Positions 36,743 through 45,890 of a stretch of DNA of 64,000 nucleotides are shown in pieces. The DNA is from Angelakisella massiliensis (lineage in GTDB: Bacteria > Bacillota > Clostridia > Oscillospirales > Ruminococcaceae): positions 1,478,756-1,542,755 of the forward strand of contig NZ_LT629945.1 of NCBI RefSeq assembly GCF_900104675.1, written 5' to 3'. The translations under genes and the position numbers were made by a program. The notes beneath the pieces are model-generated. The model had not been told where the DNA came from, did no database searches, and worked only from the letters and a program-made list of their open reading frames with translations. How positions within the stretch are numbered: the stretch's first letter is position 1; the number at the start of each line of letters is the position of its first letter.

Positions 36743-39098
36743 ACTTTCCCGACAGGAAAGAAAACAGATAGATACCCTTATCCGACAGGCAAAGGGCGAC
36801 GGGAAGCCCCATACGGCGCAGGACAGCATACCGTTTGAGCGAATGTATAAGGACGGGATTTGCCGACTTGCAAACGGGCGGTATTCCAAGTGCATTGAGT
36901 TTGAGGACATCAACTATCAGCTTGCGCAGCCGGACGACAAAACCGCCATTTTTGAAGCCCTTTGCGATATGTATAACTCGTTCGACGCTTCTATCAGCGT
37001 GCAGCTTTCCCTAATCAGCCGCCATGCGAACAAGGACGATTTCAAGAACAGTATCACGATTGCGCCGCAGAATGATGACTTCGACAGTATCAGAGCAGAA
37101 TACACCGAAATGCTTAGGACGCAGCTTGAACGCGGAAACAACGGGCTTATTAAGACCAAGTTTCTCACCTTTACCGTTGAAGCAAGGGACATTAGATCGG
37201 CGCGGGCGCGTCTTGCCCGCATTGAAACGGACACCCTCAACCATTTTAAGGTGATCGGCGCAGCGGCGCGGGTATTGGACGGGAAACAGCGTCTTGAAGT
37301 GCTGCATGGGATTTTCCACCCGGACGGGGAACGCTTTAACTTTGCGTGGGAATGGCTACCCGCAAGCGGGCTTTCCGTCAAAGACTTTATCGCCCCGTCC
37401 TCTTTCCGATTTGGCGACGGGCGAATGTTTCAAATGGGCGGCAAGTTTGGCGCGGTTTCCTTTTTGCAGATCGTCGCGCCGGAACTCTCCGACCGTATGC
37501 TTGCCGACTTCATGGACGCGGAAAACGGGATTATCGTCAATCTGCACATTCAGAGTATCGACCACAACGAAGCAATCAAGACGATTAAGCGCAAGATCAC
37601 CGACCTTGACCGCATGAAGATTGAAGAACAAAAGAAAGCAATCCGCAGCGGTTATGACATGGATATTATTCCGTCCGACCTTGCCACCTACGGCGGGGAA
37701 GCAAAAAACCTACTCCGCGATTTGCAGAGCCGCAACGAAAGAATGTTTCTGCTTACGCTGCTTGTCTTAAACCTTGCAGATACCAAGCAGAAATTGGATA
37801 ACGAAGTATTTGGGGCGGCGGCAATCGCACAGAAATACAACTGCATTTTGACCCGTCTTGACTACCGGCAGGAACAGGGGCTTATGTCCTCTATCCCGTT
37901 GGGGGATAACCTTATCCATATCCAGCGCGGCTTGACGACCAGCAGCACCGCCGTTTTCGTTCCCTTTACGGTGCAAGAGTTGTTCCAAAGCGGCGAAGCA
38001 TTGTATTACGGCTTAAATGCCCTTTCCAACAACATGATTTTGTGCGACCGAAAGAAGCTGAAAAACCCCAACGGCTTGATACTCGGCACACCGGGCAGCG
38101 GCAAAAGTTTTTCTGCAAAACGTGAAATCACAAACGCTTTTCTCATTACGGCAGATGATATTATCATTTGCGACCCCGAAGCCGAATATTACCCCCTTGT
38201 CGGACGTTTGAAAGGACAGGTTATCAAGGTATCGCAGAACAGCACGCAATACATTAACCCTATGGATATTAACCTCAATTACAGCGAGGGCGACACGCCC
38301 ATAGCCTTAAAGAGCGATTTTATCCTTTCCTTTTGTGAGTTGATTATGGGAGGTAAAAACGGGCTGGAAGCTGTCGAAAAGACCTTGATTGACCGCGCTG
38401 TTATCAGCGTGTACCGCAACTACCTTGCCGACCCAAAGCCCGAAAATATGCCGATTTTGGGCGACCTCTACGACGAGATCAAGAAGCAGCCGGAAAAGGA
38501 AGCGCAGCGTATCGCGGCGGCATTGGAACTCTATGTAAACGGCAGCTTGAACATTTTTAACCACAGGACAAACGTTGACATTCATAACCGCCTTGTCTGC
38601 TTTGATATTAAGGAACTCGGTACACAGCTTAAAAAAGTCGGTATGCTCATAGTCCAAGACCAAGTATGGAACAGAGTAACGGTAAACCGCAGCGAGGGCA
38701 AGGCGACGCGGTATTACATCGACGAGTTTCATTTGCTCTTGAAAGAGGAACAGACCGCAGCATACAGCGTTGAGATTTGGAAGCGTTTTAGAAAGTGGGG
38801 CGGTATTCCGACAGGTATCACGCAGAACGTCAAAGACCTTTTGACGAGCAGAGAAGTTTCAAATGTTTTTGAAAACAGCGATTTTGTCTATATGCTCAAT
38901 CAAGCCCAGGGCGACCGGGAAATCCTTGCCAAGCAGCTTAACATTTCACAGCAGCAAATGACCTATGTAACCCATTCCGAAGCGGGCGAGGGACTTATCT
39001 TCTATGGCAACGTGATTTTGCCCTTTATTGACCGTTTCCCGAAAGATACGGAACTCTACCGCGTGATGACGACCAAGCCCGGCGAGGTGTCGGCATGA
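36702..39098 (+). CDS. virB4: VirB4-like conjugation ATPase
   Basis: Cytosolic/membrane-bound motor of the type IV secretion system, 798 residues. Walker A is LGTPGSGKSFSAKRE near residues 460-474, Walker B is YYIDEFHLLL near residue 670, and IPTGITQNVKDLL near residue 702 is a conserved late motif. The N-terminal half is the VirB4 membrane-associated domain. The start is a TTG at 36702 (MSKEKKNTQ), about 12 bases after AAGGAGG and inside prgI. It shares ATGA with the methyltransferase gene downstream. Confidence 0.92.
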   Translation: MSKEKKNTQNEKRKLSRQERKQIDTLIRQAKGDGKPHTAQDSIPFERMYKDGICRLANGRYSKCIEFEDINYQLAQPDDKTAIFEALCDMYNSFDASISVQLSLISRHANKDDFKNSITIAPQNDDFDSIRAEYTEMLRTQLERGNNGLIKTKFLTFTVEARDIRSARARLARIETDTLNHFKVIGAAARVLDGKQRLEVLHGIFHPDGERFNFAWEWLPASGLSVKDFIAPSSFRFGDGRMFQMGGKFGAVSFLQIVAPELSDRMLADFMDAENGIIVNLHIQSIDHNEAIKTIKRKITDLDRMKIEEQKKAIRSGYDMDIIPSDLATYGGEAKNLLRDLQSRNERMFLLTLLVLNLADTKQKLDNEVFGAAAIAQKYNCILTRLDYRQEQGLMSSIPLGDNLIHIQRGLTTSSTAVFVPFTVQELFQSGEALYYGLNALSNNMILCDRKKLKNPNGLILGTPGSGKSFSAKREITNAFLITADDIIICDPEAEYYPLVGRLKGQVIKVSQNSTQYINPMDINLNYSEGDTPIALKSDFILSFCELIMGGKNGLEAVEKTLIDRAVISVYRNYLADPKPENMPILGDLYDEIKKQPEKEAQRIAAALELYVNGSLNIFNHRTNVDIHNRLVCFDIKELGTQLKKVGMLIVQDQVWNRVTVNRSEGKATRYYIDEFHLLLKEEQTAAYSVEIWKRFRKWGGIPTGITQNVKDLLTSREVSNVFENSDFVYMLNQAQGDREILAKQLNISQQQMTYVTHSEAGEGLIFYGNVILPFIDRFPKDTELYRVMTTKPGEVSA

Positions 39099-40051
39099 GG
39101 ATAGAAACGGATAAAATCTATTGCGGCGACAGCTTGCAGGTGCTTCAAACCTTGCCGGATAACTGTATGGATTGTTGCGTAACGTCCCCGCCCTACTATG
39201 CTTTGCGCGATTACGGCACAGACGGGCAGATTGGGCGGGAAGCAACGCCGGAGGAATATGTTTCCCGCATTACGGCGGTTTTCCATGAGGTAAAGCGGGT
39301 GCTTACGCCGGAGGGTACTTGTTGGCTGAATATCGCGGACACTTATTGCGGTACAGGCAGCAAAGCCGACCACCAAGACCCGAAATATCCCAAAGGCAGA
39401 AACGGGCAGCAAGTGGCAGTAAACCACCGCGCCCCCGGCTGCAAGCCGAAAGACCTAATCGGTATTCCGTGGCTTGTAGCCCTTGCCTTGCGGGGCGACG
39501 GGTGGTATTTGCGCAGCTCCATCATTTGGCACAAGGGAAACCCCATGCCGGAAAGCTGCAAAGACCGCCCGACCCGCTGCTATGAGTATGTGTTTCTGCT
39601 TACCAAGTCGAAGAAATATTACTATGATTGGCAAGCAGTAGCCGAGCCGATAGCCCCCACAACAGCGGTACGGCTGAAAAGCGGAGTTGGGAAAGGCAAC
39701 AAATATGCCGCTACCGTTCCGGGGCAGAACCAGCCGCAGAAAATCAACCGTCCCCGCGAGAAAGGCAGCTATACCGACGAAATGATTTCCCCCGTCCGCA
39801 GCCGCCGCAACGTTTGGGAGATCAACACAGCTTCCTATCGCGGCGGGCATTTTGCAGCGTTCCCGCCGAAACTTGCGGAAACGTGCATTTTGGCGGGCTG
39901 TCCTGTCGGCGGGATTGTGCTTGACCCGTTTTTAGGCAGCGGCACAACCGCAGCGGCGGCAAAAAGCCTTTCCCGCCGCTATGTCGGTATAGAGATCAAC
40001 CCCGAATACTGCACCCTTGCAAAACAGCGTATTGGAGGTGATGAACATTGA
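39095..40051 (+). CDS. Site-specific DNA methyltransferase of the ICE
   Basis: A 318-residue DNA methyltransferase without a partner nuclease. The catalytic motif IV is TSPPYYAL near residue 31 and the AdoMet-binding motif I is DPFLGSGTTAAAAKS near residue 277, so the order is IV then I, as in the beta group. SPPY is frequent among N4-cytosine enzymes but also occurs in N6-adenine enzymes, so the base is undecided. The variable middle (residues 85-230) would read the target sequence. It overlaps virB4 and the next gene by four bases each. A role in protecting the ICE from host restriction is plausible. Confidence 0.85.
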   Translation: MRIETDKIYCGDSLQVLQTLPDNCMDCCVTSPPYYALRDYGTDGQIGREATPEEYVSRITAVFHEVKRVLTPEGTCWLNIADTYCGTGSKADHQDPKYPKGRNGQQVAVNHRAPGCKPKDLIGIPWLVALALRGDGWYLRSSIIWHKGNPMPESCKDRPTRCYEYVFLLTKSKKYYYDWQAVAEPIAPTTAVRLKSGVGKGNKYAATVPGQNQPQKINRPREKGSYTDEMISPVRSRRNVWEINTASYRGGHFAAFPPKLAETCILAGCPVGGIVLDPFLGSGTTAAAAKSLSRRYVGIEINPEYCTLAKQRIGGDEH

Positions 40052-42015
40052 GCAAGGAATTAAAAGCCCCCGACAAGGTAACACAGAAAATGACCCGCGA
40101 CGGGGCGGTTGCGGAAAACCTTACGACGGGCGAAACAACGAGTATCAGCGAAAGACCGCCGGAGGAAAACTATTCAGCCCCCGCAGCGGGAGCAGCGGAA
40201 AAAGCGACCCAACGTATCGGCACAGAGGTTAGCCGCCATTTAGAAAAGGGCGCGGAGAAAAAGACCCTTGACGCAGCGCAGCTTAAAACCCATACGTCCC
40301 GCTTGCAGTTTTCCGAAGCGGAACGGGCAACGCCGGAACTGCAAAAGGCAATCAAAAAATCCGATACGGCGGCTGACCGTTTAGACAAAGCGCGGGCAGC
40401 TATCCCCAAACAGACCAAAATCACAAAAGAGCGCGTTTTTGACGAAGCCAAAGGCAAAGCAAAGACGCGCCTTGCTTTTGAAAAGACGGATAAGCCCCCA
40501 AACGGCAAATTGCGTCATAACCCGTTATCCCGTCCGGCGCAGGAATTGGACGCCGCCGTACATGGAAAAATCTATGAGGTGGAGAAAGAAAACGTCGGTG
40601 TGGAAAGCGGACACAGGATAGAACTTGTGGGCGAGAAAGCGGGCGGTATGACGACGCGGGCAGTAAAACGCGGCATACGCAGCCATAAGCTGAAACCCTA
40701 CCGGGCAGCGGCAGCAGCCGAGAAAAAGGCAGCAAAGGCAAACGCCGATTTTCTCTATCAAAAGGCGCTGCATGATAACCCCGCCCTTGCGCACTCCAAC
40801 CCGATTTCCCGTTTTTGGCAAAAGCAGCGCATTAAAAAGCAGTATGCAAAGGCGTTGAAAACAGGCGGCAAGGTGAAAAAGACCGCCGAAGCCACCGCAA
40901 AGGCGGCGAAGAAAACGGCGCAGGAAACCAAACGGGCAACGTTCTTTGTCGTCCGGCATTGGAAAGGCTGTTTGATTGTGGGCGGGATTGCCTTTATTGT
41001 GCTTCTGTTTTTCGGCGGCTTGTCCTCTTGTTCCCTGTTCGGCGGCAACAGCGGCAGCGGCTTGATTGCGTCGTCCTATCTCTCCGAGGACGCGGATATT
41101 ACAGGCGCAGAAAGCGCGTATACCGCTATGGAAGCCGAGTTACAGGATATGCTGGATAATATCGAAAGCGAATACCCCGGCTATGACGAATACCGGGTAA
41201 CGGCTGACGAGATCGAGCATGACCCGTATGTGCTAATCTCTATCCTCTCCGCTTGGCATGAGGGCGTGTTTACTCTCGATGAAGCGCAAAGCACCCTTGA
41301 AATGCTCTTTGATAAACAGTATATCTTGACGGTTACGGAGGAAGTCGAGGTACGCTACCGCACCGAAACGCGGACGGACAGCGAGGGCAACGAATACGAC
41401 GTTGAAGTACCCTATAACTATTACATTCTCAATGTGGATTTGGAAAACTTCAACCTCTCCCATGTTCCCGTTTACATTATGGGCGAGGAACAGCTATCCA
41501 TGTACGCTATGTATATGTCGTCGCTTGGAAACAGACCCGATCTTTTCCCACAATCCGGCTATATCTCAAAATACTATGAAAACCCGCCAGCGGATTATGA
41601 AATCCCGCCCGCCTATCTGGAAGATGAACAGTTTGCGCAGCTCATTGAGGAAGCAGAAAAGTACGTCGGTTTTCCTTATGTGTGGGGCGGCAGCAGCCCG
41701 GAAACCTCTTTTGATTGCAGCGGTTTTGTTAGCTATGTGCTGACGAACAGCGGCTTATACAATACGGGCAGACTTGGGGCGCAGGGGCTTTACAACATCT
41801 CAACCCGCGTTTCCAACCCGCAGCCGGGGGATTTGGTTTTCTTTACGGGTACATACGACACGCCGGGGGTATCTCATGTGGGTATCTACGTTGGCGAGGA
41901 CGGGGACGGAAGCCCCGTCATGCTGCATTGTGGCGACCCGATACAATACGCAAAACTTGATACAAGCTATTGGCAATCCCATTTTTACGCCTATGGGCGG
42001 CTACATTACAACTGA
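40048..42015 (+). CDS. Conjugation cell-wall hydrolase with NlpC/P60 domain (CD1108-like)
   Basis: A 655-residue membrane-anchored protein. The first 300 residues are a basic, Ala/Lys-rich cytosolic part. One membrane helix (about 308-328, LIVGGIAFIVLLFFGGL) crosses to the outside. An external domain spans about 340-520, and a C-terminal NlpC/P60 peptidase has FDCSGFVSY near residue 556 (catalytic Cys) and GVSHVGIYVG near 610 (His). It would cut peptidoglycan peptides to let the conjugation channel through the wall. The start is a TTG at 40048 behind GGAGGTGATG, overlapping the methyltransferase stop. Confidence 0.88.
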   Translation: MSKELKAPDKVTQKMTRDGAVAENLTTGETTSISERPPEENYSAPAAGAAEKATQRIGTEVSRHLEKGAEKKTLDAAQLKTHTSRLQFSEAERATPELQKAIKKSDTAADRLDKARAAIPKQTKITKERVFDEAKGKAKTRLAFEKTDKPPNGKLRHNPLSRPAQELDAAVHGKIYEVEKENVGVESGHRIELVGEKAGGMTTRAVKRGIRSHKLKPYRAAAAAEKKAAKANADFLYQKALHDNPALAHSNPISRFWQKQRIKKQYAKALKTGGKVKKTAEATAKAAKKTAQETKRATFFVVRHWKGCLIVGGIAFIVLLFFGGLSSCSLFGGNSGSGLIASSYLSEDADITGAESAYTAMEAELQDMLDNIESEYPGYDEYRVTADEIEHDPYVLISILSAWHEGVFTLDEAQSTLEMLFDKQYILTVTEEVEVRYRTETRTDSEGNEYDVEVPYNYYILNVDLENFNLSHVPVYIMGEEQLSMYAMYMSSLGNRPDLFPQSGYISKYYENPPADYEIPPAYLEDEQFAQLIEEAEKYVGFPYVWGGSSPETSFDCSGFVSYVLTNSGLYNTGRLGAQGLYNISTRVSNPQPGDLVFFTGTYDTPGVSHVGIYVGEDGDGSPVMLHCGDPIQYAKLDTSYWQSHFYAYGRLHYN

Positions 42016-42036
42016 CTTTGAAAGGAGTTTATTTCT

Positions 42037-42303
42037 ATGGCAAACACGAAACTTGACCGTATCGAAAGGGATATTGAGAAAACGAGGGCGAAAATCCTTG
42101 AATACCAAAAAAGGCTGAAAGACCTTGAAGCGCAGAAAATCGAGGAAGAAAACGCGCAGATCGTTCAAATGGTGAAAGCGGTACACCTTGACGGGGCGCA
42201 GCTTGCCGCGTTCCTCTCCGCTTACGCCAGCGGCGAAATTGCCTTGCCGCAGCCGGACGCAGACTATACCGACGAACAGGAGGAAACCGAAGATGAAGCA
42301 TAA
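42037..42303 (+). CDS. DUF4315 family ICE protein
   Basis: An 88-residue hydrophilic protein. The first half is a coiled coil (LDRIERDIEKTRAKILEYQKRLKDLEAQK, residues 5-33). The second half includes a short helical block with VHLDGAQLAAFLSAY, and an acidic tail. This matches the DUF4315 family, commonly found between the NlpC/P60 gene and the DUF4366 gene in these elements. AAAGGAG precedes the ATG. No function is established. It overlaps the next gene by 11 bases. Confidence 0.8.
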   Translation: MANTKLDRIERDIEKTRAKILEYQKRLKDLEAQKIEEENAQIVQMVKAVHLDGAQLAAFLSAYASGEIALPQPDADYTDEQEETEDEA

Positions 42304-43024
42304 AAAACTGTTCCGCAGCGTTACCGCTTTGCTTGCCGCCCTTGTACTCATGGGCGGCTTTTCTGTTACCGCTTTTGCGGGCGGCGGTGATGTGAGCGAC
42401 GAGCCGCCTACCCCCGTAACCGAAACCGAGCCGGAAGAAACGACGGGCGGCTATGAGCCGCAGCCCTTAACGCCGGAGGGCAACATGAGCCTTGTAGACG
42501 ACATAACGGGCGAAGCGTCCGGCGATAAGCAGTTTATTACCGTCGTTACGAAAAACGGAAACTATTTTTACATCATCATTGACCGCGCCGAGGACGGGGA
42601 AAACACCGTCCATTTCCTCAATCAAGTTGATGAAAAAGACCTTTTGCAGCTTATGGAGGACGAACAGACCGAAACCCCCGCTTGTAGCTGTACTGAAAAA
42701 TGCGTTGCCGGAAGCGTCAACACCGATTGCCCCGTTTGCAGCGTCAACATGAGCGAGTGCGCGGGCAAGGAAGCCGAGCCGGAGCCGGAAGAAACCGAGC
42801 AGCCGGAGCCGGAGGAAGATAAAGGCGGCGGCATGGGCGGTGCTATTCTGCTTGTGGTGCTGCTTCTTGCCGCAGCGGGCGGCGGCGCGTTCTATTACTT
42901 TAAGATTATGAAGCCCAAAAAGGACGCGGCAAAAGGCAGCAGCAACCTTGACGATCTCGATTTTGACGAGGACGACGAGGACGAGGAAGAATTAGAAACC
43001 GAGCAGGAGGACGAAAACATATAA
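42293..43024 (+). CDS. CD1107/DUF4366 family exported ICE membrane protein
   Basis: A 243-residue protein with a signal peptide (KKLFRSVTALLAALVLMGG to about residue 28). An external domain of about 150 residues holds six Cys in CSCTEKCVAGSVNTDCPVCSVNMSEC. A Pro/Glu-rich spacer (about 175-195) precedes a C-terminal membrane helix (about 197-218), and the cytosolic tail is extremely acidic (Asp/Glu run). The layout matches the CD1107/DUF4366 mobile-element family, a surface-exposed part of the conjugation apparatus. The start ATG 42293 follows CAGGAGGAAACC and lies inside the preceding gene. Confidence 0.83.
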   Translation: MKHKKLFRSVTALLAALVLMGGFSVTAFAGGGDVSDEPPTPVTETEPEETTGGYEPQPLTPEGNMSLVDDITGEASGDKQFITVVTKNGNYFYIIIDRAEDGENTVHFLNQVDEKDLLQLMEDEQTETPACSCTEKCVAGSVNTDCPVCSVNMSECAGKEAEPEPEETEQPEPEEDKGGGMGGAILLVVLLLAAAGGGAFYYFKIMKPKKDAAKGSSNLDDLDFDEDDEDEEELETEQEDENI

Positions 43025-43085
43025 TTGCTTCTTTTTTCGCAATATGGTATAGTGCAAATGAAAATATATGTTGGGAGGTGGAAAT

Positions 43086-43247
43086 ATGACTGCCGATGAA
43101 AAAGCATATATAGCAAGCCGTTACAATGACTATACCAAATGTGAACCCGAATACCGCCAGCCCGAAAAGGGCGAAGCGATTAAACAGCTTATGGATTATT
43201 TCGGGATTGAGGAAATGGGGCAATTTACGAAATACGTTGACGACTAA
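43086..43247 (+). CDS. Small conserved-position hypothetical protein
   Basis: A 53-residue hydrophilic ORF (start MTADEKAYIASRYNDYTK, end GIEEMGQFTKYVDD). The ATG follows TTGGGAGGTGGAAAT with good spacing, which is the main support. It lies between the DUF4366 and topoisomerase genes. I do not recognise a domain. The region just before it, 43025-43080, contains a possible TATGGTATAGTGC -10-like sequence. Confidence 0.6.
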   Translation: MTADEKAYIASRYNDYTKCEPEYRQPEKGEAIKQLMDYFGIEEMGQFTKYVDD

Positions 43248-43324
43248 ATATAAAGAATACCTTATAGCGGTAAATCCAAAGAAAAGGATTTACCGCTTTT
43301 CTTTTTCACAGGAGGATTAAAACC

Positions 43325-45400
43325 ATGAAACTTGTAATTGCAGAGAAACCGAGCGTCGGGGCGGCGATTGCCGCCGTACTTGGCGCGAATGAAAAGCGCA
43401 GCGGATATTTTGAGGGCGGCGGCTACCTTGTGTCCTGGTGTATCGGGCATTTGATTAGCCTTGCAGACGCGGCGACCTACAACGAGCAGTACCGAAAATG
43501 GAAGTATGACGATCTCCCCATTGTCCCGCAGGATTGGCAGTTTACCGTTGCCAGCGGCAAGGAGCAGCAGTTTTCCGTACTCAAAGACCTTATGCACCGC
43601 AGCGACGTTTCCGAGATTGTCAATGCGTGCGACAGCGGACGCGAGGGAGAACTCATTTTTCGCTTTGTCTACGAACAGGCAAATTGCAAAAAGCCCTTTT
43701 CCCGCCTTTGGATTAGCAGCATGGAAGAAAGCGCAATCCGCGAGGGCTTTTCAAACCTCAAAGACGGGCGCAGCTATGACGACCTCTATCAATCCGCGCT
43801 TTGCAGAGCAAAGGCAGATTGGCTTGTCGGGATTAACGCGACCCGCCTTTTCTCTATCCTCTATCACAAAACGCTGAATGTCGGCAGAGTGCAAACGCCC
43901 ACCCTTACCATGCTGGTAAACCGCGACTATGCGATCAGCAGCTTTAAGAAAGAAAAATATCATGTTGTCCGTCTGGACGCGGGCGGTATTTCGGCTTTGT
44001 CCGAAAGGCTGAACGACGAAACGGCAGCGCAGCAGATGAAAGCGGCTTGCGAGAAATCGCAAGCCGTTTGTACTTCCCTCAAAAAAGAGAAAAAGACCGT
44101 TGCCCCGCCGAAGCTGTTTGACCTTACCGCGTTGCAGCGCGAAGCTAACCGCCTGTATGGATTTACGGCGAAACAGACCCTTGATTATGCGCAAGCCCTC
44201 TATGAAAAGCGGCTTTTGACCTATCCCCGCACCGACAGTAAATATATCACTTCCGATATGCAGGACAGCACAAAGGAACTCATTACCGGGCTTTGTTCGC
44301 TGCTTCCCTTTATGCGGGACGTGAAGCTGCAAGCAGACCTTACAAGGGTTTGCGACAACAGCAAAGTAACCGACCACCACGCTATTTTGCCGACAGCCGA
44401 GTTTTTGAAAGCGGGCTTTTCTTCCCTTGCCGACAGCGAAACAAAACTTATGACCCTTGTGTGCGCGAAGCTGCTTTGCGCCGCAGCCGCGCCCTATGAA
44501 TACGAAGCGGTTACGGCGGTTATCTCTTGCGGCGGCTATACCTTTACCGCAAATGGAAAGACGACGCTTTGCGAGGGGTGGCGTGAGATTGAAACGCTGT
44601 CCCGCGCCGCGTCCGAGAAACAGGACGAGGACGCAGAGCCGGAAACCGTTTTGCCGCCGCTTGCCGAGGGGCAGACCTTTGACAATCCGGCAGCGGAGAT
44701 CTCCGAGCGTTACACACAGCCCCCGAAAGCATATACCGAAGATACGCTTCTGTCCGCTATGGAGAACGCGGGCAAGGAAGAAACGCCGGAGGACGCAGAG
44801 CGCAAAGGGTTAGGCACTACCGCAACGCGGGCGGGTATCATTGAAAAACTCATTAGCGCGGGCTTTGCCGAGCGCAAGGGCAAAAAGCTAATCACCACAA
44901 AGGACGGGTATAACCTTGCCGCTATTCTGCCCGAAGTCCTTACGTCCCCGCAGCTTACGGCAGAATGGGAAACCCGCCTTACCGGGATTGCCAAAGGCAG
45001 CGACAGCCCGGACGACTTCATGCGCAGCATTGAGGAAATGACAGCGGGGCTTGTCAAAACCTATTCCGCGATTTCCGAAGATAAAGCGAAGCTGTTTACT
45101 CCGCAGCGGGAAGCAATCGGCACTTGTCCCCGTTGCGGCGCGGCGGTTTACGAGGGCAAGAAAAACTACTACTGTTCCGACAGGGCGTGCAGCTTTGTCA
45201 TGTGGAAAAATGACTTGTTCTTTCAGCAGCGCAAAAAGACTTTCACAAAGGCGATTGCCGCCGCCCTTTTGAAAGACGGAAAGGTAAAAATCAAGGGTAT
45301 GTACTCCACCAAAACGGGAAAGACCTTTGACGGGGTTGTGCTGCTTGCCGACACAGGCGGCAAGTATGTAAACTTCCGCGTCGAGCAGAACCGAAAATGA
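43325..45400 (+). CDS. topB: Type IA DNA topoisomerase III
   Basis: A 691-residue type IA topoisomerase of the TopB type. The TOPRIM domain starts with KLVIAEKPSVGAAIAAVLG and contains ACDSGREGELIFRF near residue 103. The catalytic Tyr is in LLTYPRTDSKYI near residue 300. AERKGLGTTATRAGIIEKL near residue 500 is conserved. The C terminus holds a zinc finger, CPRCGAAVYEGKKNYYCSD, near residue 600. ICE-borne TopB is thought to help handle transferred DNA. ATG 43325 follows CAGGAGG. It shares ATGA with the next gene. Confidence 0.94.
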   Translation: MKLVIAEKPSVGAAIAAVLGANEKRSGYFEGGGYLVSWCIGHLISLADAATYNEQYRKWKYDDLPIVPQDWQFTVASGKEQQFSVLKDLMHRSDVSEIVNACDSGREGELIFRFVYEQANCKKPFSRLWISSMEESAIREGFSNLKDGRSYDDLYQSALCRAKADWLVGINATRLFSILYHKTLNVGRVQTPTLTMLVNRDYAISSFKKEKYHVVRLDAGGISALSERLNDETAAQQMKAACEKSQAVCTSLKKEKKTVAPPKLFDLTALQREANRLYGFTAKQTLDYAQALYEKRLLTYPRTDSKYITSDMQDSTKELITGLCSLLPFMRDVKLQADLTRVCDNSKVTDHHAILPTAEFLKAGFSSLADSETKLMTLVCAKLLCAAAAPYEYEAVTAVISCGGYTFTANGKTTLCEGWREIETLSRAASEKQDEDAEPETVLPPLAEGQTFDNPAAEISERYTQPPKAYTEDTLLSAMENAGKEETPEDAERKGLGTTATRAGIIEKLISAGFAERKGKKLITTKDGYNLAAILPEVLTSPQLTAEWETRLTGIAKGSDSPDDFMRSIEEMTAGLVKTYSAISEDKAKLFTPQREAIGTCPRCGAAVYEGKKNYYCSDRACSFVMWKNDLFFQQRKKTFTKAIAAALLKDGKVKIKGMYSTKTGKTFDGVVLLADTGGKYVNFRVEQNRK

Positions 45401-45765
45401 TTAGGCTTGATGAAAAGCAGTATCGAGCCGTTAAGAAAATGACCCGCGCCGCGTGCGCCAACAACGATTGCGGGAACTGTCTGCTATTGGACGACGGGGA
45501 AACTTGCGTTTGTGTGCAGAGTATCAGCTATTCGCTGTTATGCCGTTATTTCCGCGAAGCGGTTTTACCCGCAGACAGGCAGCTATGCGAACAGATCACC
45601 CGCAGCGGGGAAACCGATTTGAAGCGTTGCGCGGTATGCGGCAGCACGTTTGCGGCGGGCAGCAACCGGGCGAAATACTGTCCCGATTGCGCGGCAAAGA
45701 TACGCCGCAGACAGAAAGCGGAAAGCGAGAGAAACAGGCGTTTACGGATAAAAACAACTACATAG
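45397..45765 (+). CDS. Cysteine-rich VLP domain protein
   Basis: A 122-residue basic protein with two cysteine clusters: CANNDCGNCLLLDDGETCVC (residues 19-38) and CAVCGSTFAAGSNRAKYCPDC (about 83-103), the second a classic zinc-ribbon. The first cluster and the RYFREAVLPAD stretch identify the 'cysteine-rich VLP' family found next to topB in Tn1549-like elements. It is translationally coupled to topB. Nucleic-acid binding is likely but unproven. Confidence 0.8.
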   Translation: MIRLDEKQYRAVKKMTRAACANNDCGNCLLLDDGETCVCVQSISYSLLCRYFREAVLPADRQLCEQITRSGETDLKRCAVCGSTFAAGSNRAKYCPDCAAKIRRRQKAESERNRRLRIKTTT

Positions 45766-45861
45766 CAAGCACAGCAAACGAGTACCCGTTTGCGAGAAAT
45801 GCCCGCGCTGCTCTATGGGAAGCGCGGGCATTTTGCTTGTTGGGATAGTCCCAAACCCTTA
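45763..45861 (+). repeat. Double-palindrome repeat, copy 1 (with inserted hairpin)
   Basis: The string TAGCAAGCACAGCAAACGAG starts the repeat. It contains the palindrome GCAAACG-AGTACC-CGTTTGC and, after a gap, TTGGGAT.GTCCCAA and AACCCTTA. A second copy lies inverted at 51351-51418. Copy 1 also carries a GC hairpin, GCCCGCGCT/AGCGCGGGC (45801-45830), followed by TTTTG, absent from copy 2. It lies just before the ArdA/ArdC fusion gene. Confidence 0.8.
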
Positions 45862-45890
45862 AAAATCGAGAAAGGACGTGATGAAACAAT

